The position numbers and the translations under genes are program-made. This document shows, piece by piece, positions 55,462-64,000 of a DNA stretch of 64,000 nucleotides (its first letter is position 1; the number at the start of each line of letters is the position of its first letter). The stretch is from NCBI GenBank assembly GCA_917880885.1, contig OU862928.1, forward strand, positions 12,047,721 through 12,111,720, given 5' to 3'. This DNA is from Limnephilus marmoratus. Its lineage: Eukaryota > Arthropoda > Insecta > Trichoptera > Limnephilidae. The notes below the pieces were generated by a model, which was given only the letters and a program-made list of their open reading frames with translations, was not told the DNA's origin and made no database searches.

Positions 55462-55850
55462 CTTTTGTATCAAAAACCGTGTTAAACAAACCTAGCGTAG
55501 CCGTTAAATTACTTGAAAACTGGGATGTTTTTCTTGCCTTGACGCGAGTAGGCGTTATAAAGGGGCACTTTCTTTTGTATCACAAACCATGTTACACAAA
55601 CCTAGCGTAGCCGCTAAACTACTTGAAAACTGGGATATTTTTTTGCCGTGACGCGAGTAGGCGCTACGAAGGGGGCACTTTCTTTTCTATCACAAACCAT
55701 GTTACACAAACCTAGCGTAGCCGCTAAACTACTTGAAAACTGGGAAGTTTTTTTGCCGTGACGCGAGTAGGCGTTATAAAGGGGCACTTTCTTTTGTATC
55801 ACAAACCATATCACATAAAATTAGCGTACGTAGCCGCTCAACATCGCAGA
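55462..55850. repeat. Four-unit 110-bp tandem array
   Basis: CCTAGCGTAG starts at 55491, 55601 and 55711, exactly 110 bp apart, with a diverged fourth unit (TTAGCGTACG at 55821). Units share TTGAAAACTGGGA and GACGCGAGTAGGCG. Confidence 0.9.
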
Positions 55851-56156
55851 AATAGTTGACTTATAAAAAATAAATTTTAAAGTAAAAAAAAATTTAAGCT
55901 AATAAATTTTAATCAACGCACGCAATACATGTGTATTAGGTAAGTACCTACTAATTAGGCGGAATTTCAGTTTTATAACATTAAAAAACTCCCGCGCGAT
56001 TTTGTCTCTAGCCGTTGGTTTTACGAGCCGAATTCCCATGAAGTCTGCTACGATTTGCTCTAGCATCTTTTCGTACAGTAACAAGAATACCAACATTACA
56101 AAAAAATGACATTTGAAAATAATGTTTGAAAATGGACGGTCTCGTTGGAGGCGTCT

Positions 56157-56565
56157 ACTAATATCTACAGGAATTCCAAAAACTGAAAAAATCGAACTAA
56201 TATCTATGAGAATCAAAGTGTTGACGAATATCTACAGCTCTAACTGTTGATTAATATCTACGAGAACCAAAGTGTTGACGAATATCTACAGCACTGGCAG
56301 AGGTTGGATTTGCAATTATGTATAGCATATTGGAATAACGTAATATTGCGTATGCAGTTTAAAAAACTTAATTTATGTAAGTATGTATGTAAAAATCCCT
56401 AATATCGGACTATTGGGCACATTTAGCTGATTAGTCCAACCTACGCTCTGTAGATATTAGTTCAACCTACGCTCTGTAGATATTAATCAACACTCTGAAG
56501 TTCGTAGATATTAGTTAAACATATGCGCTGTAGATATTCGTCAGACATACAGGCTGTAGATATTC
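56157..56565. repeat. Five-plus-five AATATCTAC motif array
   Basis: Forward AATATCTA motifs at about 56160, 56198, 56227, 56252 and 56280. Reverse GTAGATATT motifs at 56450, 56476, 56503, 56530 and 56556. The core is often CGAATATCTACAGC. Spacing is about 25-38 bp. The arrangement is like transposase-binding subterminal repeats. Confidence 0.8.
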
Positions 56566-56798
56566 GTATCTGGAGTCGTCTCGTTTCACAGAATGAAAGC
56601 TAATTTTAATTTTACGTAATCGAAATTTAGAATGAAATATTTTCCACTTCCCCCAATGCAAATAATTGTCTTTTAATGTAATTAAGGTGAATCAAAAGAT
56701 ATTTTCAAAAAAAGTGCGTATTAACCGTTTCCAGCGATCCCCAAAATTTACCGAGCCGTTTTTCAGAAAATAACCATTCTGCCCCTATAGCACCCTCA

Positions 56799-57431
56799 GT
56801 AAATTTTTACAAAGCCGGGACCAGCTCATTTTGGACAAAAAAAATAAATATATACCCCAGTAGATAGGTAATAATTAGATGTAATTAATTCCGTGAGCGG
56901 AAATTGAAAATAATGTATATTATCGTCAATTTTTTAAATTTAAAAATACGAAAATGTCATTTTTCAATGACTTCCATGTTGTTATCTTTATTTTAAAAAA
57001 CAGCCTACGTTTTTAAATGGTTTGTCTGGCTACGCAGGGTTTGTCTAGCGGGCTTGTGTGACAGATCGGCCGCGCCATGGCAGTTGCGAAGACGCGAAGT
57101 GAATTTTGATTTTACGCAATTGAAATTTAAAATGCATCATTTTCCGCCTCCCCCAATGCAAAAAGTTTCCGAAATACGTAATTCTAACAATTATTCAACT
57201 TCTGCAAAGTGTTTTTTCGTGAAAAAGTGCATGTTTACCGCTGTAATTTACAACATGGAGGTCATTGAAAAATGACATTTTCGTATTTTTAAATTTAAGA
57301 AATTAACGATAATATACATTTTTTTCAATTTCCGCTCACGGAATTAATTACATCTAATTATTACCTATCTACTGGGGTAAAAAAATTTTTTTTTAGTGTA
57401 AAATGAGCTGGTCCCGGTTTTGTAAAAAATT
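56799..57431. mobile_element. Foldback element, about 630 bp
   Basis: Arms of about 185 bp: 56799-56985 (TTACAAAGCCGGGACCAGCT, CCCCAGTAGATAGGTAATAA, GAAAATGTCATTTTTCAATG) against 57243-57431. The centre includes TTTCCGCCTCCCCCAATGC, related to the arms of 55072-56750. Confidence 0.8.
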
Positions 57432-57890
57432 AATGCACACTCTTAAGTAAGAAATCGGTAGAAATTCGGGTAACGGTGGCATAAGTGAAGTCCTCTTTTA
57501 ACAGGGTGACGCGATTATTATCCGATACCGATGTTTTATATTCACGTCGCAAGCAACATATCGCGGAGAGTATGTACATGCCGCTCATAAATATACCCAT
57601 AAATAAACTAATCACTATAAACAAATCACTATAAACCACTAAAATCACGAGACCCGCAACATTGCTGAACACTCTGTCGACTCTGTCCCTGTCACTAATG
57701 TCAAAAGTCAAAACTCGAAACAAAACAAACTGTAGCCAGTGTTGCCACATCATAGAATAATAAAGTTCCATCGATGCTGATCCTATTCTGAGAAAACGGA
57801 CTTCGAAAATTTGAGTGACCATATTTGGATGCGTAATCAACTTTAGGTATATTATTTTGAGAATGCAAATACGGCTAGTTGTAGGTTATT
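57432..57890 (-). other. Unrecognised 136-codon open frame
   Basis: The minus-strand frame 57840-57430 is hydrophobic in the middle (VAGLVILVVYSDLFIVISLF), which could be a membrane segment. Its 3' end overlaps an R-type word (AAATCGGTAGAAATT), and it contains a hAT-like GGCAACACTGGCTAC. Probably a chance frame. Confidence 0.2.
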
Positions 57891-57899
57891 AAAGTATTG

Positions 57900-58110
57900 T
57901 ATCATTAACTATTATTATACTATTATTATTATTCGGATTCGCCGGTCTAATGAGACACCGGGTCACTGGAGCCAGTATGCAACTAATGGCTTCCGATAAC
58001 ATAGTGGTCATACAGTGGTGATCGCAGCCTTCCAGCACCAAGCGCAAGCGCCACTCCTGAGCGATCGCTGGGCCCGAGCTCACTCCAGACCACGTCCTAC
58101 ATTATAATTG
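57900..58110 (-). repeat. Possible LINE 3' end with (AAT)n tail
   Basis: On the minus strand a GC-rich segment ends CCGGCGAATCCGAATAATAA. A GC-rich end followed by a trinucleotide tail is typical of some LINEs, but no RT domain remains. Confidence 0.35.
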
Positions 58111-58851
58111 ATTATTTATTTTATTTCTATTATCGCTTATGTTGTTTATATGTTTGTTTTTTTTTCTTTTTTTTACTTTATCTGTTGTGTAAATATGTAC
58201 AACTTTATGGGACGTGTGGGATTGCACCAGTGTTGCCAACCCGAATTTTGAAAAAGACGTAGGTCAGACTAGAAAATTACGTAGAAACTGTATAATTTGG
58301 ATTATGAACAGTTCGTAGATCTACGTACTTTTTTTAGTGAAATGAAGAAGTTAGGGTAGGTGAAACAGAATAAAACGAGTATTTTGTTATACAATTTATT
58401 TAAAGAGATACCCCTGGTATTATAAACTTTCATAGGCTGCGGTAACCGTTTACAATGCTTGTTTGCCACATTTGTCGAAGGGTTTTTAGAAAATACCCAA
58501 ATGAGGGCGCAAATGACCCCGTTCTATTAAAATAAGAACATCAACTTTAAATTAAGTAAATTCAAATGATTTATCTCTTCAAAGCACATAAGAATCTAGT
58601 AAATAAAAAAATTGCCACATTTGTGGTAAAGAAAGGATTGAAAATTTTTTTCTCAATTTTCAGAATCTTCAGGCAAATTAAATTCTATTTATAAAAGAAC
58701 AATAACTTTAAAACCAATTAATTTAAATGATTCACCTCTGCAAGGCACACAAGAATTTAGTAAATAAAAAAATGTCACATTTGTGGTAAAAAAAAAGAAA
58801 TAAAATATTACTCAATTTTCAGAATCTTCAGGCAAATTAATTTTTTTTTTT

Positions 58852-58957
58852 CGTTATTTGTTTTTGGGGTGTTATGCAGTGTTGCGCTACCTCCTTCTTT
58901 AGTGGCTAAAGAAGGAGGTAGCGCAACACGGCATAACACCCCAAAAACAAATAACGA
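58852..58957. repeat. Foldback inside the hAT element
   Basis: Arms of about 51-53 bp, nearly perfect (CGTTATTTGTTTTTGGGGTG, GCGCTACCTCCTTCTTTAG) with a 3-nt centre TGG. Confidence 0.92.
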
Positions 58958-59187
58958 AAATGCTTTTGGCCGTGAAAATCTTAAAACTTAACCAAATTAA
59001 ATTCTATTTATAAAAGAACATTAACTTCAAATTCAATAAATTTAAATGATTCTCCTCTTCAAGGCACATAAAGAATCCAGTAAATAAAAAAAAAAACAAA
59101 TTAAAAATTGACACATTTGTGGTAAAAAACAAAAGAAATAAAAAAATACACAGTTTTCAGAATCTCCAGGCAAATTAAATTTGTACA

Positions 59188-59500
59188 TATATTGATTAAA
59201 TATGTTCCTGCGAAAGCTCGTTGCTTGTTTTCAAGCCACTTTTCTTAAAAAGTAAGCCTGTTAGCGTGTCATAGGGAGTCTGTTTCGGATGTTAGTTTTC
59301 ATCAAATTTTCCGCGGAAAACAGACGCTCGACATTCGCACTGCTATGTGGCAATATTTAAGTTTTGTGTAAACTGCGCCAATAAGGGAAACATTTGAAAC
59401 GAATCGCCTTTTCGTCTTTTTGAAACATGACGCCAAAACCCTACAGATTTGCTGATCCTGTTGAAAGAATTGTATTTCCGTCTGCGCGACTTCTTATGTG
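59188..59500 (-). pseudogene. hAT transposase C-terminal relic
   Basis: Broken frames read VGFWRHVSKRRKG, FQMFPLLAQFTQNLNIAT, then HSSANVERLFSAENLMKTNI and RNRLPMTR, and in a third frame LLFKKSGLKT. This is the hAT dimerisation block (FPxLAxF...HSxAxVERLFS...KTxxRNRL). At least two frameshifts or stops; the DDE core is absent. Confidence 0.85.
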
Positions 59501-59689
59501 GCGTGGACTCTAGTATGAAACGCAACGTTTGTTGGAGTCCGCGTCTGGTAAAGTTACGGGAAATATGCTGCTTCAGCCTACTGAGTTATGTTATTTTGCA
59601 AATTTGTACAATTTGACGTAGATCTACGCAAAATACGTAGGTCTACGCAAAAAGACGTAGAGTTGGCAACGCTGGATTGCACTATGCTC

Positions 59690-60043
59690 CCCACATCCTG
59701 GAATTAACATTATTATTACTATTAACAATCATTTAAGGTTACAAATATGAAATCTGGAAAAGCAATATTATCAGTTGAAACCTTGTAAGTGATTCAAGTA
59801 AGTGAACAAAGTTCCATCACTGACATTATTTGGAGTAAAAAATGTAAATAAAATTTTGGTGTCCGGTGACTTTTTTTCAAAATCGGTCAAAAAAATATTT
59901 CTTCCGCATGTCAACATTGGTCACGCAGCCAAAGTGTGTGGTTGGGTTTATTTATGCAGCCGATTTACCGCCCAACTTCTTACCCCGCCCCCAACCGTCC
60001 AACACTTACTATTTTTTTGGTTTTTATAACAAAAACATCAAAA
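59690..60043. other. No gene seen; possible 5' flank
   Basis: Contains ATG AAA TCT GGA at 59748, also present at 55357, and open frames without family motifs. Confidence 0.25.
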
Positions 60044-60138
60044 ATGTCACCGGAGACCAAAATTACATTTAAATTTCTTACTGCAAATAATGTCAGGAAT
60101 CACTGGTTAAACCAAGTACATCCCTTATCACCTATCAG
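60044..60138 (+). CDS. Candidate first coding exon
   Basis: ATG in an A-rich context (CAAAAATGT) opens 31 codons plus 2 nt: MSPETKITFKFLTANN, then VRNHWLNQVHPLSPIR, stopping at a GTATGT donor (60139). No acceptor or downstream exon was found, so this rests on composition and the donor only. Confidence 0.3.
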
Positions 60139-60238
60139 GTATGTATATTCTCACGCTAAGTAATTCTCAATTATTATTTTTAATTATTAAACTAACGTTT
60201 AAGACAAGATTTTTATGCATAGCACAAAGGGTAACAAT

Positions 60239-60400
60239 TATTATAAGCAATAATTATCAGCCTGAAACACTCATCCACATTGAAAATTCCGAGAAAAGAT
60301 ACACGATGCCAACGGGACCGTTGGCGTCATGTATCTTTTCTCGGAAGATTTTTCAATGTGGATGAGTGTTTCAGGCTGATAATTATTACTTATAATAAGT
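60239..60400. repeat. Near-perfect foldback, about 75-bp arms
   Basis: TAATTATCAGCCTGAAACAC, TCATCCACATTGAAAA and GAGAAAAGATACA are repeated in reverse round the centre GCCAACGGGACCGTTGGC. Confidence 0.92.
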
Positions 60401-60529
60401 AATTCTCACTTTTTTTGCTCATCTCGCTGTTAGAAAATTTAGGAATGAAATCAAACAATAAATGAAATAGAGTATTATTAATAATAATAAATAATCTTTT
60501 ATAAAAATCCTACTAATATTATTTTTATT

Positions 60530-61330
60530 TTATTTTATTAATTTTCAACGCCCTGATGGGCTTTTACATGACAAGTTTATAATACAGAGACAGTTTATTT
60601 TAAATAAAAAAAGATAAACTATAAAAATATAACTAGTAAACATCATATGAAAGGCAGGTATACAGATAAATTTAGGAAAGATAGTGCATTATAATAAAAG
60701 AGAATGTTTCTAAGTTGTAAATGGCATAGAAATAAACTAGTAGGTATGTTAGTAATTAAAAAAATTACAGGTGACTGATTAAATGTCATGAATAATACAT
60801 GATAAAATGCAAGATACATAAAAAGAAAACGTTAACAAGTTTGTACATTGTAGATTAATATAGAAATACACAAATATATGCAATAGACCATAGGTGATGC
60901 TCCTTAGATATCAAAATATTCTACATAAAAATATTATTCAGATATTTCTTGAATAACAGTAAACTTGTATTAAATACATCGATATTTGAGGTGTATTTAT
61001 TCCCTAGTGTGTGTAGTCGAGAAATTGATGCATGTGTGTGATAGTTAGTTAGAGAATTATTGTTGCAGAATAATATGTTTTGCCTTGTCGTTCGAGTTGG
61101 TACCTTAAAGTCAATGAGATGCAGGAGTTCGCAACAATCTAATTCGGAGTGAATAATTTTAAACAAAAAGTTAGGTCGTTTATTTTTCTTCTGTTTTCTA
61201 AGGAATGCAATTTAAGTGTATTTAGTAAAGATGTGTAGTTAATGTGTTGAATAGGTATGTGTAACTTGAAGTTAATAAATCTTAAAAATTTGTGCTGCAC
61301 TCTTTCGATATTTCTTATAAGAACGCAAAA
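60530..61330 (-). pseudogene. 3' fragment of the 50-kb LINE family
   Basis: The frame at 61166-60921 reads MFKIIHSELDCCELLHLIDF, VPTRTTRQNILFC and ISRLHTLGNKY, matching the 50039-50737 product (NSKFDCCELLQLI, VTTRKNTLFYC, RFHTMGNQY). The 3' UTR shares CAACGCCC...GGGCTTTTACATG with 49860-49885. Confidence 0.85.
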
Positions 61331-61359
61331 GTTTGTATGGATGCATGGATGTATGGATG

Positions 61360-61690
61360 ATTGTTAATCTTTAGCTGGTGGCAAGCGAGCTGTTTGAAAA
61401 ATGAAGTATGAGGGGGGGGTGAGGAGGGATAGGGAGAGGTGAGAAGAGGGGGAGGGGTGAGGGGGAGGTTGGATGGCAAGGGAGGAGAGTAGGGGTGGGT
61501 GGAAGTGGAGTGGGAATAGGGAAGGTGGAGGAGGCGCTATGCGAACCCCCCTAATATTATGCGAACGAAGCCGGAGGCTAAAGTTAGTAATAATATAAAA
61601 ATCAAAATATGCTTGCTTCTGGTTATGCATATATGCGTGTGAGTATATGAGACGTCTATGCGTTGCTAAACCATTCATCCGATTGCGATG
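61360..61690. other. Purine-rich tract, possible Helentron remnant
   Basis: GGCAAGCGAGCTGTTTGAAA resembles 6659-6690 (complement), and 61405-61540 is nearly all purine on the plus strand, as inside the Helentrons. Ends not found. Confidence 0.35.
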
Positions 61691-61869
61691 AAAATTCGGG
61701 GATTTGATGTTTGCATGCGCGCGATGATTTCTCTACACAATAGTGAGTTCGGGCTTGTTATTTCGAATATGGAATGTATTGCATTTCACTATCCCTCTAT
61801 ACATTCTGAAATATGCTATTATTGTGTTGTCCGGTCACCTACAATAATCATCGTTAAATCTATATGCGG

Positions 61870-61995
61870 AAAGTTGTTATTCTACAAGGGGCAATTCATT
61901 TATTACGTAAGACGATTTAGGGGGAGAGGGGGGTCGACCATGTCTTATTTTTTCTTACAAGGGGGTGGGAGGGAGTCTCGATAGTTCTTACGTAA
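61870..61995. mobile_element. MITE-like element with TTACGTAAGA ends
   Basis: TTTATTACGTAAGACGATTT on the left against TTCTTACGTAAGATAAAC on the right, with G-rich tracts between, echoing the poly-C MITEs. Confidence 0.45.
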
Positions 61996-62189
61996 GATAA
62001 ACAAACACATATATCTATATAGAATGAGAGAACGAGATAGAATGAAACCTTACCTACGTACAGAACTTACGAAGCCTCGCACTATGTCGAGCTGCGCTTG
62101 GCCGCATTGATTATGAACTCACTGTTCAATGCTCCTATTGGTTGCGACTGTGTGGGTGAAGTTCGCACTTCTACCGCGTGTGAACTGCA

Positions 62190-62305
62190 CTCGATTTAAA
62201 AAAAATATTTGCCCATTTATTTTTTGTCCAGAACTCGACTCCAACCTTCCATATAATTTTGAAATTTGTCCATAAAATTAATATTTAAATTATCCTTACC
62301 GATAG
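62190..62305. other. No gene seen
   Basis: Short AT-rich spacer. Confidence 0.3.
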
Positions 62306-62350
62306 GGGTCTCCAAACTACGGCCCGCGGGCTAACACCGGCCCTCGAGAC
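62306..62350 (+). mobile_element. hAT-type terminal sequence
   Basis: AGGGGTCTCCAAACTACGGC then CCGCGGGCTAAC closely resembles the widespread hAT end CAGGGGTCCCCAAACTACGG. The opposite end was not found. Confidence 0.5.
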
Positions 62351-62517
62351 ATGCGATTACATGGTAAAATTATATTCCTGTCATTATTTGCCGGAATTTT
62401 TTTTTTGCCTTTTTTTTAAATGCTATTTTAACCCTAATGTATAAAAAAAAACTGTATGAAAGACAAGGTGAGGATCGCTTGGGCCATTATCATTCTTGAC
62501 TTTACTAATACCTGCAT

Positions 62518-62878
62518 CAGCGTTGCCAACTCTACGTCTTTTTGCGTAGATCTACGTATTTTAGGTCTTTCCTGCACATCTACGAACCAGTGGCGGCTCG
62601 TGACTTTTGGGTGTGCTAGAGTGCTAATATTAAAAAAAATGGCATCATGGATATTGTCGTATGCGAAAAGTATTTTTTTTTTTCAAAAATCGGTGTTTTG
62701 TATAAAGATTTTTCAGGAAATCGGTGCGGCACACCGCCAAACTGAAACTTCCTAAAATTTCATTAAAAAAAACTGATTTTCAAAAAAAAAAAAATTTTCG
62801 GCTACAACAACATCAATCATTTTTTAATATCAGCACTCTAGCACACCCAAAATATATAAATTCGGGTTGGCAACACTG
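62518..62878. mobile_element. Short non-autonomous hAT element
   Basis: TIRs CAGCGTTGCCAAC and GTTGGCAACACTG. TSD ACCTGCAT / ACCTGTAT (62510-62517 and 62879-62886), one mismatch. It shares GTAGATCTACGTA with the 58228 element. Inside is an inverted repeat starting CAGTGGCGGCTCGTGACTTT, itself like a hAT end, so one element may sit in another. Confidence 0.82.
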
Positions 62879-62889
62879 ACCTGTATTAA

Positions 62890-63319
62890 CGGTGACCAGA
62901 CAACTAAGTGGAACCTTTTTAGTCGTGTGAGTTTTCATAATTTTGTCCTAATAATTCGGCCATAGAGATTGTCATAATTCATATGGTAAAAAACAACAAC
63001 GGCTGAGATTCAGAGCGATGCAAACTGAGAATTGTCATGAATGAAATCAGAATGAAATATGAATATTTTCCGTATTCAAAATTCAAATTGCCAACCAAAC
63101 GGACCGGGGATCGACATGTGTCAAAGTGTATTTTATCAGGCGCTGATTTTGGAAATTACACCACGTTTCAATTTAATTACTTGAAAAAACAACTAATAAA
63201 GTTTGGATAAAAGGTAAAAGATGCATAATTTAATTTTATTCAATCAAAATTCGAAATTTCCCTATAAAATCATGTAACGTCACAATGACAGTCATTGATA
63301 AAATCTCCGTATTGTATCT
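62890..63319. other. No gene seen
   Basis: AT-rich, no features recognised. Confidence 0.3.
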
Positions 63320-63640
63320 CTGCCGCCGTTTTTTGACATTTGCGAAGTTTTGTTTTAAAGTTTGTTTCATAAAAACACTAAAGAAATACTTAATTTACCC
63401 AAACTAAGGATATAATAAGTTATTAATGTTTTTTGTTTGCGTTATAACCTATTTTGTGCACGTGTATAGTTGTTTCTCTACAGAATCTCTTTGCCGTCAT
63501 TTTGTGACATTTGCCAAGTTTTCTAAAACTTCGGCCTTGCCTTTATTGATCGAAGCTCTGAAACGATTAATTTACCTCAACTAAGAACATAATAACCTAT
63601 TTTGTGCACGTATATTATAGTTGTTTCTCAACCAAATCTG
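63320..63640. repeat. Two-copy direct repeat, about 160 bp
   Basis: GCCG...TTTTGTGACATTTGC, then CAACTAAGAACATAATAA and CCTATTTTGTGCACGT and GTTGTTTCTC occur in both units (from about 63320 and 63488) with small indels. Confidence 0.75.
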
Positions 63641-63733
63641 CCTGGTGCTTCCCAACTGACTCCAGGCTGTTGGATGCTGGGATTCCGGTGCAGTTTTGTA
63701 ACTATTGTCCTTGTTCCGTAGTGAAAACAATGA

Positions 63734-64000
63734 ATGGCGAGCCTGCACCCCATGGGCACCTTCGCACACTTCGCAACATTCTGGAACCTTGCAGGGGACC
63801 CTGGAACGCATCACCGACCAATGCAAGTGAATGCAAGTCTCCTGTTTTGCCACCCCACCGCGGTCGGCGGCACAGCCTTCATGCCCAACTATTCCTGCTA
63901 CATCTACTACCTACTGGTGGGGCCCAATCAGAAGAGATTTTTCAATCAAGGTATTCTTACTAATTCTAATGCTTTTTATAAAGTAAACACCTCAGTGGTG
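63734..64000 (+). CDS. Open frame running off the right edge
   Basis: ATG at 63734, directly after an in-frame TGA, opens 89 codons without a stop to the window end: MASLHPMGTFAHFATFWNLA, then MQVNASLLFCHPTAVGG, SCYIYYLLVGPNQKRFF and FYKVNTSVV. Aromatic and hydrophobic runs could be membrane-associated. The segment is much more GC-rich than its flank. Two overlapping frames (63604-63963 plus, 63581-63853 minus) are also open, so the frame is not certain. Family not recognised. Confidence 0.4.
   Translation, partial: MASLHPMGTFAHFATFWNLAGDPGTHHRPMQVNASLLFCHPTAVGGTAFMPNYSCYIYYLLVGPNQKRFFNQGILTNSNAFYKVNTSVV

Larger units (their letters stand above)
55072..56750. mobile_element. 1.7-kb foldback transposon with motif arrays
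   Basis: Inverted terminal arms of about 155 bp: 55072-55229 (GGGGATCGTTGGAAACGGTT, TTGCATTGGGGGAAGTGGAA) and 56596-56750. Inside are a 110-bp tandem array (55462-55850) and two opposed sets of five AATATCTAC motifs (56157-56565). No transposase motif. TSD not resolved. Confidence 0.75.
58228..59674 (-). mobile_element. hAT transposon, decayed
   Basis: TIRs CAGTGTTGCCAAC and GTTGGCAACGCTG inside a perfect 8-bp TSD GATTGCAC (58220-58227 and 59675-59682). Subterminal GTAGATCTACG palindromes occur at both ends. It contains a hAT C-terminal relic, a three-fold repeat of about 160 bp (58540-59180; CACATTTGTGGTAAA, CAGAATCTTCAGGCAAATTAA) and a foldback. Confidence 0.92.

Noticed and set aside
57430..57840. 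136-aa hydrophobic ORF as a membrane protein
   Set aside because: Overlaps an R-repeat word and hAT-like sequence, with no splice sites or motif; kept only as a low-confidence note.

Overview
The window is eukaryotic nuclear DNA. It is AT-rich, spliced and packed with transposable elements (TEs), and most likely comes from an insect. Evidence includes Helitrons ending in a hairpin plus CTAG, TTA-flanked MITEs, several LINE lineages, a Ty3/gypsy element, hAT elements with 8-bp target-site duplications (TSDs) and a tRNA-derived SINE. A lepidopteran or hemipteran would fit, but the order cannot be fixed from sequence alone. There are no operons, no rRNA and no free-standing tRNA gene.

Host-like genes: the best is a spliced minus-strand THAP zinc-finger gene at about 1339-3519. 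All signature residues are present and the intron falls in the usual place, between the N-terminal Cys pair and the FPK motif. Three copies of one small symmetric exon (57, 57 and 72 nt) lie on the minus strand at 36.7, 6.3 and 4.0 kb. Each keeps its splice sites and open frame. Weaker exon candidates are at 53.5-54.0 kb (minus, next to a GC-rich stretch), at 60.0 kb (plus), and a reading frame from 63734 that is still open at the right edge.

Layout: 0-6.4 kb holds the THAP gene, SINE copies, small foldbacks and a 141-bp tandem/inverted repeat. At 6.4-9.7 kb a Helentron-like end adjoins a CAGCCTTACT-ended DNA element carrying an RTE-like LINE. At 10.6-15.4 kb is a two-ORF LINE that looks intact. 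At 15.6-23.0 kb is a broken Ty3/gypsy element hit by a 2.1-kb DNA transposon, a poly-C MITE and a SINE. At 23.4-24.7 kb is a Helitron with an inverted second Helitron head, followed by an assembly gap. At 25.3-27.5 kb is a tandem repeat split by a transposon. From 28 to 37 kb the sequence is mostly non-coding with repeats. At 37.1-40.9 kb is a second LINE with one long intact ORF. At 41-46 kb are a large nested foldback and a dispersed repeat called R here. At 46.4-49.7 kb a second CAGCCTTACT element holds a TRIM-like LTR element with two indistinguishable 963-bp LTRs. At 49.8-53.0 kb is a decayed minus-strand LINE. From 54 to 63 kb are foldbacks, hAT elements and tandem repeats.

The window is mainly a record of nested insertion. 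Empty sites elsewhere in the window, or the broken host reading frame, fix several insertion points. Two LINEs and the TRIM look recent; most other elements are decayed. Long near-perfect inverted repeats are unusually dense, about a dozen in 64 kb.
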